A stretch of 17,821 nt of DNA, from assembly GCA_002746365.1 (NCBI GenBank), contig NVWZ01000013.1:60509-78329 (forward strand), in the 5' to 3' direction. Each line of letters begins with the position of its first letter. Positions within the stretch are counted from its first letter, which is position 1. This DNA comes from Thiotrichaceae bacterium (GTDB lineage Bacteria; Pseudomonadota; Gammaproteobacteria; SZUA-229). Shown here piece by piece: positions 8,656 through 17,200 of the stretch. The notes beneath the pieces are model-generated. The model was not told the origin of the DNA and ran no database searches. It was given only the letters and a program-made list of their open reading frames with translations. Position numbers and translations under genes: made by a program.

Positions 8656-9642
8656 TTAATTAAGCGCGACATTAAATGCCTGCTCATTTATTTCATTCAC
8701 TAGCCAGGTAGACTGACCAAGCGCACTGTAACCTTCTTCACCTAGACAAATAGGTTTTACTGCATTTTTATCAAGTTGCAATATGATTTGACACTGCAAT
8801 GGCTGTACCAGAAAAACTTCACTCACTGCACGTATAAATTTAATATGCTTTTTGTTTGTCAATAATTCCTGAAACTGCTCACCCGTTAGCGGACCAATAT
8901 TTAAATTGTACTTTCCGGATCTGTCAGAAATTTGTTGACCTATTACGCTGTTACTACCAAGAACATTATTATCAAGCGATAATTTGCATCGCTGATGTTC
9001 AACAATAGGTACATTTCTCAATACACATGGTTCGACATCCATATCAACATTTATTGATTTCATGTAATCAGACAGAATAGTATTTAAACCAAGTTGCGTT
9101 TTAGGGCGCTGGCTAATAATGCCTGCATACTTTATAAACTGGCCAGATAAGTCGCCAAACTCTCTAAATTCTTCTGGCAAACCTAAAATACTGTAAATTA
9201 TTTCCCAGTAACGCTCATCATTCTGTTCAATTGCATTATGAGAAAAACGATACTTTGCCCACGCTTTATATAACAGCGGATAAAGATGCTGATGAATAAC
9301 ATCAAGAAAACCACGGCGAGCATCACGCTCATCCCACTCTTCATCAAGCAGTTCTTCTGTATAGTATCCAGGCAGTGGTGATGCCACCCCGTAAAGGCCA
9401 AAAAAGGTGGTAATTAACTCATACCCTTTACCGCCATCTATTTCGTTGATGCTCTCAATGTCTGCATGAGGATAATCAAGATTCAATTCTGGTCGAATAT
9501 GCAATTTACAGTTTTCTTCGGAAGCATTGTCACCCGAAAGCCGATTCAGTAAACGAACGGCTTGAAAAAAGTCGTATTCTTCCCCGTTCTCTACAATGTC
9601 ATCGACTATATTAATGGTCTGTCTCCAATGCGAATTGGCCAG
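8656..9642 (-). CDS. tssG: TssG baseplate protein, probable CTG start inside tssF
   Basis: TssG pairs with TssF and TssE in the T6SS baseplate wedge and contacts TssK. The first ATG/GTG/TTG codon in this frame is TTG at 9504, but that would remove the family's most typical block. The frame is open upstream to a TGA at 9657-9655 and encodes EEYDFFQAVRLLNRLSGDN (about residues 21-39), matching the 'FFQAVRLL' hallmark of TssG. No ATG, GTG or TTG lies between. A CTG at 9642-9640 gives an N-terminus LANSHWRQT, which resembles other TssG starts, and GAAGAG 8 nt upstream is a fair ribosome-binding site; ATT at 9615 is the alternative. From CTG the product is 328 residues, the usual TssG length, and overlaps tssF by 37 nt. 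Later parts (ERYWEIIYSILGLPEEFRE, GPLTGEQFQELLTN) also fit TssG. The gene identity is firm; the start codon is not. Confidence 0.88.
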   Translation of the reverse strand: MANSHWRQTINIVDDIVENGEEYDFFQAVRLLNRLSGDNASEENCKLHIRPELNLDYPHADIESINEIDGGKGYELITTFFGLYGVASPLPGYYTEELLDEEWDERDARRGFLDVIHQHLYPLLYKAWAKYRFSHNAIEQNDERYWEIIYSILGLPEEFREFGDLSGQFIKYAGIISQRPKTQLGLNTILSDYMKSINVDMDVEPCVLRNVPIVEHQRCKLSLDNNVLGSNSVIGQQISDRSGKYNLNIGPLTGEQFQELLTNKKHIKFIRAVSEVFLVQPLQCQIILQLDKNAVKPICLGEEGYSALGQSTWLVNEINEQAFNVALN

Positions 9643-11330
9643 GTAAAAGTCTCTTCAGACGCTTCATCCGTCATACTGAATTCTGTAAAACAGTTTATGC
9701 TAGCAAAGCTTGCAAATAAACGATCCAGCAAAACGCCAAACAAATACATGTCACCCATACCGGCATAATTTGCTGGATTCACGCGCACCTTTATACTCTG
9801 GCCGCGCATAGGTAACCCGGAAATCAAACGATCACAAGCTTCAACGGTTACGCTGCTAACACCTTCGATACGTTTACGGTTTGCCACTTCCAATGTGTTG
9901 CCTGTATTACTGCTGAATATATATAAGCCCAAAAGTGCTTTTAAATTATCAGTATCAGCAAGTGATAAATAATTTAGCGACAAATGGCTTAACAAGCGCC
10001 ACAACATTGATGAACCTGTTGGTACATTTTGATGATCAGAAGGTTGCAGAATATTGCTAAACGTCATTAGATCTGAAGTACTTGAAGTGGATTTTGAAAT
10101 ATCACCCGGTTTCAATTTAGATGGGTGAGTGCCATTACTGCAAGTTAATTCAATGGCTAAAGTTTCTTGATTCGATAATGTATACTCTTGCGGGTAACTG
10201 AAACTTACAAACACTTGTGTCCCGTCATTTTCAACCTGCCGATGATTAAGCTGGTACACAGGCTCGGAATTTAAATCAGGGTTAGCCAATCCAATCTCTC
10301 TGTAACTCGTCTGCGAACCAGAACGCCTATTATGGCCGGAAACTTTATCTACCGAATATATCTGAAAATTATTATCGACATCACGAAGAGGTCTAACTCG
10401 GTATTCATTACGTTTATGGTCATTAAGCATCGATTCAGCATCGCGCTTAAATAAATTAACTGCTGGCGTAGCATGCAACATAAAGCGTTCTTTGCCTAAA
10501 CGTGGCAAAGCAGTAACACTGTCATCTAATAAAAATTTTAGCGTAAACGCGCCTGATGAAATACTTTTGAAGTATTGCCGAATATTTTTCAACTCTATAA
10601 ACAAAAACTTTTCTTTTAAAATAAAGTATTCTTGTATCAGCCGATACGCTGGAAATGAGTTACCCGGAAAATCCACTAGCCCCTGATCCGCTTCAAAACC
10701 AACTGCTTCAATTTTAATTTTATCTGCAACAACGTTTTGTCCGCCGGCTTGTTGAATGTCTACAGACTCAACACAATTCATTAATAAGTAAAAAAGTTCG
10801 ACAGCTCCAACATAGTCACCACCAAGATGTATTCGCATTGACTCATCATTCATTTGCGACACAGTTAAGCCTTTCATAGAAAAGTCTATTTCTATACTTT
10901 TCTTACCGACAGAGGATTCGTTTTGCCTAACATTGCTAACCTCTAATGGCCACACGTCCATATCAAAAGCTGTGCTGAATCTACAACTTATACCATCCAC
11001 TTCTACCGAATCAATGAACGTTCCTTTTGGAACATGCACCTTGTTTTTCATTATGTCCTTTGGTAAAAATTGAATTATCGTGGCTGACGGAAAAGGCCTT
11101 AAATAATGTGGGAATATCTGCTTTAGCAAGCCTTGAGAAAACTCTGGAAAATCATCATCAATCTTCTGTCTGATTTGCGCACTTAAAAACGCAACACCTT
11201 CTAATATACGTTCAACGTCCGGGTCTGTACTTGCTTGCGCAAGCTGAGGCGCGATGGTTGGGTAGGCTTGCGAAAACTCAACTGCCTGCTCGCGAAGTTT
11301 TTCCAGTTCATTTTGATAATATTTATTCAT
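9606..11330 (-). CDS. tssF: TssF baseplate protein
   Basis: A 574-residue TssF, close to the usual length of about 590-630. TssF forms the core of the baseplate wedge with TssG and TssE, around the VgrG hub in the cytoplasm. The N-terminus is very characteristic: YYQNELEKLREQAVEFSQAY (residues 4-23), then DPDVERILEGVAFLSAQIRQ (37-56) and FPEFSQGLLKQIFPHYLRPF (61-80). The C-terminus has VTVEACDRLISGLPMRGQSI, a run found near the end of TssF proteins. The start ATG 11330-11328 is 11 nt after the tssE stop; the ribosome-binding site is weak and re-initiation from tssE is likely. The 3' end overlaps tssG. Nothing is missing or broken. Confidence 0.95.
   Translation of the reverse strand: MNKYYQNELEKLREQAVEFSQAYPTIAPQLAQASTDPDVERILEGVAFLSAQIRQKIDDDFPEFSQGLLKQIFPHYLRPFPSATIIQFLPKDIMKNKVHVPKGTFIDSVEVDGISCRFSTAFDMDVWPLEVSNVRQNESSVGKKSIEIDFSMKGLTVSQMNDESMRIHLGGDYVGAVELFYLLMNCVESVDIQQAGGQNVVADKIKIEAVGFEADQGLVDFPGNSFPAYRLIQEYFILKEKFLFIELKNIRQYFKSISSGAFTLKFLLDDSVTALPRLGKERFMLHATPAVNLFKRDAESMLNDHKRNEYRVRPLRDVDNNFQIYSVDKVSGHNRRSGSQTSYREIGLANPDLNSEPVYQLNHRQVENDGTQVFVSFSYPQEYTLSNQETLAIELTCSNGTHPSKLKPGDISKSTSSTSDLMTFSNILQPSDHQNVPTGSSMLWRLLSHLSLNYLSLADTDNLKALLGLYIFSSNTGNTLEVANRKRIEGVSSVTVEACDRLISGLPMRGQSIKVRVNPANYAGMGDMYLFGVLLDRLFASFASINCFTEFSMTDEASEETFTWPIRIGDRPLI
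9651..9656 (-). promoter_or_regulatory. Candidate ribosome-binding site for tssG
   Basis: GAAGAG on the minus strand lies 8 nt before the CTG at 9642-9640, within the 3' end of tssF. It overlaps the in-frame TGA that closes the tssG frame upstream, so no start further upstream is possible. It supports, but does not prove, initiation at CTG. Confidence 0.4.
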
Positions 11331-11341
11331 CTATTCATTCA

Positions 11342-11758
11342 CTACGAATTTAAACTGACACTACCGTCATCGCCTAACAAGACATACACATTAAAGGGTA
11401 AATCATTATCTTTAATTTTCATTTTAGCGCTTATCTGAAACTGTAATTTTCCGGGAAACTTGTTCTGCTCAACATAAGAAACATGTAAGGCATGTAGCCG
11501 CGGTTCATATTGTTTAGTTTGAAGATGCAACTGCTGCACAATCAATCCTACGTCTGGTGCGGTATAACCGCTCAACATATAGCTAAAATCAGGAAGACCA
11601 AAATCATCATCAATCAATACCGTGCCACGCTTTGTATTATAAAGTTTTTCAAGATCATCTTTTACAGATTCCATTAATGCGGAAGAGTCAACCTCGTCGA
11701 AGTTTGTCTCAGACAATTCTTCCCATTGTGAAAATCTTTTTAACAATCGTTCTTTCAT
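11342..11758 (-). CDS. tssE: TssE baseplate protein (gp25-like)
   Basis: A 138-residue protein of the gp25/TssE family, which joins the baseplate to the first sheath ring in the cytoplasm. The hallmarks are the LLKRF start, the helix SSALMESVKDDLEKLYNTKRGT (about 25-46) leading into 'RGTVL...FGLPDFS' (44-59; compare the usual RGS-V-L-NYGLPD), and the 'YEPRL' turn (84-88) followed by the C-terminal sheet. The start ATG 11758-11756 has a GGAG site about 8 nt upstream (11770-11767). The site lies directly against the base of the palindromic element that separates this gene from hcp, so access to it may depend on how that RNA folds. tssF follows 11 nt downstream. Confidence 0.93.
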   Translation of the reverse strand: MKERLLKRFSQWEELSETNFDEVDSSALMESVKDDLEKLYNTKRGTVLIDDDFGLPDFSYMLSGYTAPDVGLIVQQLHLQTKQYEPRLHALHVSYVEQNKFPGKLQFQISAKMKIKDNDLPFNVYVLLGDDGSVSLNS

Positions 11759-11766
11759 AACGAGTA

Positions 11767-11770
11767 CTCC
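11767..11770 (-). promoter_or_regulatory. tssE ribosome-binding site abutting the palindrome
   Basis: GGAG on the minus strand, 8 nt before the tssE ATG. Its first base is the last base of the palindrome's stem, so a folded stem would end directly at the ribosome-binding site. Confidence 0.6.
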
Positions 11771-11940
11771 GTCAAGGCTATATTGATGGATTCAGTTGGT
11801 CTGTCAGCATCCATGGCAAGGCACATCTCGCAGTGAATGGCCATAGTCCTTCGCAAGAGATGTAACGCCGCCATGGATGGCTGACAGACCAACCCTTCGG
11901 GCACCACTGTGATGCTGAACCCATTAATATAGCCTTGACG
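11770..11940. repeat. Long imperfect palindrome (MITE- or REP-like element) between hcp and tssE
   Basis: The two ends are inverted copies. Reading inward from each end, CGTCAAGGCTATATT is identical, and 24 of the first 26 positions match (11770-11795 against 11915-11940). Next comes a 22-nt stretch present only in the right arm (11893-11914, holding the small palindrome CCCGAAGGG). A second pair of arms follows: TTGGTCTGTCAG-CATCCATGGC (11796-11817) against its complement at 11870-11892, with one extra base. An inner 7-bp pair (ACATCTC/GAGATGT) and a palindromic ATGGCCAT sit near the centre. The element is visibly richer in GC than its surroundings. It fills nearly the whole gap, leaving 5 nt on the hcp side and 11 nt on the tssE side. 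There is no T-run, so it is not a classic Rho-independent terminator, but in RNA it would form a very stable hairpin. It is non-autonomous: no transposase is present. Confidence 0.85.
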
Positions 11941-11945
11941 AAGCA

Positions 11946-12431
11946 CTAGCTTTCCACGCCACTCCAGGCATCCTCAAACTCGATTCCATCTGGCTCCCAG
12001 GTCCATATAATTTTTTCATAAGAAATATGTATATCTTCCATATGTTTTAAATGAGAATTTTTTTGATCCAGTACATTTGGAACCCACGGGCGAATTTTGG
12101 TAACAATGCCATTAAACATACTCATGGTGTAATACAGTTCTTCATCTCCCGTGCCATCTATACGGTACCACTCAAGCTCCATCTCTGTTAATAATTCACC
12201 AGTGCATAGCGCCTGATACAACATCGGTGTACTTCTATCTATTTCTTTAGTGATAACGATGGGACGGTGAACCCTACGACCAGATGCAATGCCACGATCA
12301 TCAGTAGGCAGCTCAACTACATGGTCAAATGCCTGCACTAAAATGGTATCTTCTCTTCCTTCCCATTCACATGAGCCTTCTATCGCTCCTTGTTCTTCAC
12401 CAGTTATACTTAAATGTCCTGGTAATGGCAT
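11946..12431 (-). CDS. hcp (tssD): Hcp, T6SS inner tube protein
   Basis: A 161-residue Hcp. Hexameric rings of Hcp stack into the tube that is pushed out with VgrG, and Hcp can carry small effectors in its lumen. The family pattern is plain: MPLPGHLSITGEEQGAIEGS (1-20), then 'HVVELPTDDRGIASGRRVHRPIVITKEIDRSTP' (about 37-69) and 'MEDIHISYEKIIWTWEPDGI' (131-150), with the usual short acidic end (AWSGVES). A clear ribosome-binding site (GAGG, 8 nt before ATG 12431-12429) lies in the 40-nt gap after the sheath gene. There is no C-terminal toxin extension. The palindromic element begins 5 nt after its stop, which could protect the 3' end of an hcp transcript and help make Hcp in excess. Confidence 0.96.
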   Translation of the reverse strand: MPLPGHLSITGEEQGAIEGSCEWEGREDTILVQAFDHVVELPTDDRGIASGRRVHRPIVITKEIDRSTPMLYQALCTGELLTEMELEWYRIDGTGDEELYYTMSMFNGIVTKIRPWVPNVLDQKNSHLKHMEDIHISYEKIIWTWEPDGIEFEDAWSGVES

Positions 12432-12471
12432 GATGGCATCCTCAATAGATATTGTTGTAGATAATTAATTG

Positions 12472-14217
12472 TCATGTTTTTTCTAGTTTACTGGTTTCCT
12501 GCAGGGTAAAAGAATGACCCATATATTTAATGTGTGGTGTAATTTCGATTTTGCTCAGGAACCAGTCCGCCTGCCCCTCTACTTCTCTTACTTTAATTTC
12601 AGCCCGTCTTAATGGTCGCCTGGCACGCACACCAGGCGCAGGATTATCCATATCGGAAACCAGCTGCTTTAACCAGTTATTAAGGCCTTGATCTATCTCG
12701 CGCCTATTGGTCCAGGAACCAATATGCTCACGTTGCATCATTTTTATGTAATGTGAAATTCGGCTAATAATTAATAAATAAGGTAACTGTGAACCCAATC
12801 TTAATGACAAATTTATTTCATTTCCTGTAACTGTGTCTGGGTTATCGTGCACAGAATAAGCAGAATAAAATGCTGCCGTATCTTCACCCTTGTGTACACT
12901 CAGGGGTATAAAACCCTGCGCGACGAGTTCTGATTCGCGCTTATCAGTAATCAGTATTTGAGTTGGGATTTTACTGGTTTGAATACTGCTGCTTTTGTTA
13001 CTCGCTTGATTAAGCCCGTCAACTTTACCGTCTTCGCCGCCAATAATATTCAAACATAAACGGTAATTTGCAAAGCTACTTAGCAACCGTGTTGCAAAAG
13101 CAAAAGCAGCATTACCCCACAACAAATTACGGTCTTTTTTGCCCACCGATTCACGATAGTTAATACTGCCAACGGTAATATCATAAGGTTGGCGCAGTAA
13201 AAACGAAGGTAGCGTTAATGCGATATAACGCGAGTCCATGGACGCACGGAATGCTGCCCATTTTGCATAGGCGGGTTGCTCAAATATGGATTTTACATCT
13301 CTAAGCTTACTAAATTCAGAATACGAACTAACACTAAAAAATTCAGCGGAAGCTGCGGCTATAAAAGGCAGATGCGCAAAGGCTGCCACACTTGCGATAC
13401 GTTGCAGTAATTTGACATCAAATGCTTTTGGCGTAAATTCATAATTACCTATGATGGCGCCATAAGGCTTGCCACCAAATTGACCAAACTCTGATGAATA
13501 TACCAGTTGATAAAATTCAGACTGAACAACTTCCGGCGCATCTTCAAGGTCATCCATCAGTGCCTGCTTACTAATATTCAGCACATTAATTTCACAGTTT
13601 TCAGTGAAGTCCGTCCGCTCAACAAGGAAGTCCAACGAACGCCAAATGGATTCCATTTGGACAAAATTATCATTATGTAAAATCGCATCCAATTGAGCCG
13701 TTATACGATTCGTTAAATCCGAAATCAACCAACCAACAACACTGGTATCCTTACTTAGCTCATCGAGCTTTATACCTTCAGCATCGAGAATCTCTAACAC
13801 CTGAGGGTGTACGTTTTCAACCGACGATTTAAAATCATCTTTTACTAACTTTTCTAGCGAAGCAATAAAACGTTGTAAAGCACCAAAAACTTCCGTTTTT
13901 GTTATCAAATTTTCAGGGCTAAAGTCTTCAATCGAGTTAAATTGATAATCGAGGACAAGTTCAGAATCGTCCTGCAGTAGCTTGTTTTCTACACGAATGG
14001 TTGCAGCAGGCTTAAATTTCAAAAACAATGGCGCAAGTGTTTTGTCCGAAATGATATGCACTTCCTGGCCATCGAAGTATTGCGAGTTTTCGTTACAGGT
14101 AAAATCCCCACAAACCATCAAACGAAATGGCAGTTCTATTTCTTGCTCGACACCGCCAATCGTCGTTTTATAAACGAGATTAACGCGATCAACTACCATT
14201 TTTTTTGCATCAGCCAT
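12472..14217 (-). CDS. tssBC: TssB-TssC fusion, contractile sheath protein
   Basis: One uninterrupted 581-codon frame contains both sheath subunits, normally separate proteins of about 165 and 495 residues. Residues about 8-127 are TssB-like: RVNLVYKTTIGGVEQEIELP (11-30), FRLMVCGDF, VENKLLQDDSELVLDYQFNS and IEDFSPENL (96-104). Residues about 165-575 are TssC-like: RITAQLDAILHNDNFVQMES (171-190), IWRSLDFLVERTDF, FGGKPYGAIIGNYEF (247-261), LPSFLLRQPYD, LLWGNAAFAFATRLL (365-379), and the end AEIKVREVEGQADWF (539-553). The junction (about 128-170) is short, so most of the usual TssC N-terminal region of about 70 residues, where ClpV binds in Vibrio VipB, is missing or much altered. Start ATG 14217-14215 lies 14 nt after tssM; stop TGA at 12474-12472. 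The sheath contracts in the cytoplasm to drive the Hcp tube. Confidence 0.9.
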   Translation of the reverse strand: MADAKKMVVDRVNLVYKTTIGGVEQEIELPFRLMVCGDFTCNENSQYFDGQEVHIISDKTLAPLFLKFKPAATIRVENKLLQDDSELVLDYQFNSIEDFSPENLITKTEVFGALQRFIASLEKLVKDDFKSSVENVHPQVLEILDAEGIKLDELSKDTSVVGWLISDLTNRITAQLDAILHNDNFVQMESIWRSLDFLVERTDFTENCEINVLNISKQALMDDLEDAPEVVQSEFYQLVYSSEFGQFGGKPYGAIIGNYEFTPKAFDVKLLQRIASVAAFAHLPFIAAASAEFFSVSSYSEFSKLRDVKSIFEQPAYAKWAAFRASMDSRYIALTLPSFLLRQPYDITVGSINYRESVGKKDRNLLWGNAAFAFATRLLSSFANYRLCLNIIGGEDGKVDGLNQASNKSSSIQTSKIPTQILITDKRESELVAQGFIPLSVHKGEDTAAFYSAYSVHDNPDTVTGNEINLSLRLGSQLPYLLIISRISHYIKMMQREHIGSWTNRREIDQGLNNWLKQLVSDMDNPAPGVRARRPLRRAEIKVREVEGQADWFLSKIEITPHIKYMGHSFTLQETSKLEKT

Positions 14218-14231
14218 TCAATATCACTTCG

Positions 14232-17200
14232 CTAATTAGACCAACAAGCCATAACCTTATCTGGCGGCGATAAAGGAACAGCAGTCAACATTTTGATAAC
14301 TGGACGCTGGCCTTTTATTCTGTAATTAACATCGATTGCTTTAACAGATGAATTCTTCAACTGAGATGCCTGCTCAGGAAAATCATCGGGTTTAAAGATA
14401 TGCCTGCCATCTCTAAATTCAGCGAGAAAACGAGAGAAACCTTTAATACCTGGATATGTTTTACGTAAAGAGTACTCACCTACTTCAATTCTTAATGTCG
14501 TGATACCGCACTTTTCTATCGACCATAAGAAATCTTTAGATGCTGAATAGTTATAATTTTCCAGCGTCTGCACTTCATCCGCACAATGCAAATCAAGATA
14601 GGTTGCGTAAGGCGATACCTTTGCACTTTGATTTACGCCTGTTGGCAAGGCACTAATTTTCACGGTAAATTCACCCGACACGATTCCTTTACCATCATCT
14701 GCATTATTTATAAAAGTAATGAATTCAGAATCCCAAGGCAACGAATTCGTCTTAACAATATTTGACAGGTAACCCTTACGGTATTTCTTAAGCAGGAATG
14801 GCGCCGCATCAGTATCAACATAATTCCAAACCAGTCCACCCTCGCCAATTAATGTAGAGCCCATCTTTTCTTCATTTACACCAACGATACCTGCCAGCAC
14901 TTTATCTTCCCAATTGGCCTGAAGATGGCAGGCTGCTTCTTGTCGCATGTAGTCATAAGCCAAACGCGCAGGCCCGGTATATAGGTCCCAGAACAATCGA
15001 TTGCTTTCCCTTGGTTTACCGATAATACGTTGCAAACTAATAATCGCCGACCATGCTTTCGCACCAGCATCATCGCCGCTTGCAATAGTATCCGGATTAG
15101 CGAAGGCATTGACTGTTGCGTTATAAGAAAGCTTGGAGGAATCTGCATTAAACGCGATATCTTGCAATGCCAATTTGTATTCTTTATAACTTGCAGCTGA
15201 TTTTTCTAATTCAGCGTCTAAATCAACTTCCTTACCGCCTTTTTTACCTTTATTTAATTTTTTATTGGTTTTCATACCAGATTTACCGGCTTTTGAAATT
15301 GCTTTACCTGCACTGCCGAATTTACCAATAACTTTAAGTGCCATTTTAGATAATATTTTGTTTCGCTTTCTGTTATCAACGTCACCTGATGAATCACCTG
15401 AAAAGTTCTGGATTTCAGCAAAGTAATCTATTTGCTCTCTCGCTTGAAAGAAACCTTCAGCGAACACAGGCTCTAACTCACTCGATACTCTTCTCATGTA
15501 AGCAAAATAAGGGTTATCTTTACCTGTCATGGTCTCCAGTGCGTCAAGCCATTCTTTACGACCACGCAGTTTGTTTTTACCGATATCAAATTTTTCAGTA
15601 AATTCATACCATGTTTTTAAATATTTGCGATTATAAAACTGCATAAACTCTGACTTTATTGCAGCTAGTCCAGCCGAACCTTCACTCGACAATGTCAGCT
15701 CATCTAAAAACGCATTAAGAAATATTCTGCCATCAAGTGTATAGGCTGCATCGATAGTAGGTTGATTCGTCAGTATCCGGCTACCACCCCAAAAATCACT
15801 GAGCTTAACTTTTTCAAAGCCTTGAATATTTGCCCATTCAATCAACCAGTCATAACCACCATGATTTGAAGCTACCATTTTAACTAACAACGCCTGTAAC
15901 GCATTCTGCTCTTCTGTCAGCTCAACATCTGATGATTGCAGTAAAACATATTGCCTAAATAAATTATTAAACAATTGCGACGCATCAACACTTATAAGGT
16001 TACTAACAGAAATCAAATACTCATCAGGGATGGCAGGCAAGGAATCAAATGTTTCAACATCACCATCAAGCGCTGCTTTCATGAGGTTTATTCGTCGCAC
16101 AATACCTGAAACCAAATATGCGGTTCTTTCACTATCAGCACCAACAGATAATAAATCTAATGGTTTATCTACCGAAACCAGTAACTGCTTCTGAAACACG
16201 TCAATGTAGATACCCACCAATTTTTTATATTGTGGCGACTGGTTATAAGGGCCGTACCATGGAATTACCCAGTTTTCTTCAGCCTCTCTAATTTCAAATA
16301 TTAATTCATACAATCTGTTTAAAGAGATAATTTGATTATTAATATCACTGTCGACCATATTGATTTCAGCGTACGAATCCACGATATCATCCAAACTCGA
16401 TTTATCATTAAAGAAAACAGTTGTTATCGCAATAATTAATAGCAAAAGAATTGCACCGCTAGCACTTACACCATAATATTTTACTGCACGACGCAAGCGC
16501 TCCGCACTAGGAAGCGTACTAAGAATTCCTCTATCAGGTGGCATAACCTTGGTGAAAAGGTGATGCAAAAAGATACCCTTATTTTTCAGGTCAACATCGC
16601 CATGTTCTTTTTGCATCTGCTGGCTTGAACTGAAGTACAAGCCACGGAATCTTGGTGTTTCCTGGTACAGATTATCTTTTAATGCTGTTTTAGAAAAGGC
16701 ATGCAAGCCTTTTCGCATGCGCTCAAGATTCATCGGTAATTCAATCAGGCTATCATCTGGATTATCACTGCGCTCCATCATCAACAAACGCAGCTCTTTA
16801 ATGCGACCCAGCACTTCATCAAATGCTTTATCTAATAAAACATGGATATCACCCGTTTCTTCCTCAAACAAATACCCCATTACTTGCTCTAAAGAATCTT
16901 CTGGCAGGTATTTACACCAGTTTGAAAACTGATCAACCAAATCACATTTGGTAACCATAAGATATACAGGCATTTGCGCCTCAAGACGCTCCATCAACTC
17001 ATTAATACCTGAACGAATTTGCTGACCTTCTTCCATTAACTCTTCTTCAGAGCAATTTAATAAACGCTCTGCCGAGACAATCAGAACTACACCATTTAGC
17101 GGCTCTTTCTGTTTATGTCTAGACAACATACTAAGCAATGCCGTCCACTCTTTACGATCACGCTTATCAACATCAGGCACCGCATAACGTCCCGCCGTAT

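Noticed and set aside
11770..11940. The palindrome as an integron attC site.
   Set aside because: I found no matching pair of attC core sites (GTTRRRY and its complement) at the expected places, the element is longer than most attC sites, and no integrase or cassette array is present.
11770..11940. The palindrome as a Rho-independent terminator.
   Set aside because: No T-run follows the stem on either strand, and the stem ends directly at the tssE ribosome-binding site in an otherwise continuous operon. Partial attenuation remains possible.
11755..11946. A 63-codon minus-strand frame spanning the hcp-tssE gap, starting GTG over the hcp stop and ending over the tssE start.
   Set aside because: It lies almost wholly in the palindromic element, its two halves are inverted copies of each other, it has no ribosome-binding site of its own and the product resembles nothing I recognise. 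Chance reading through a repeat is the better explanation.
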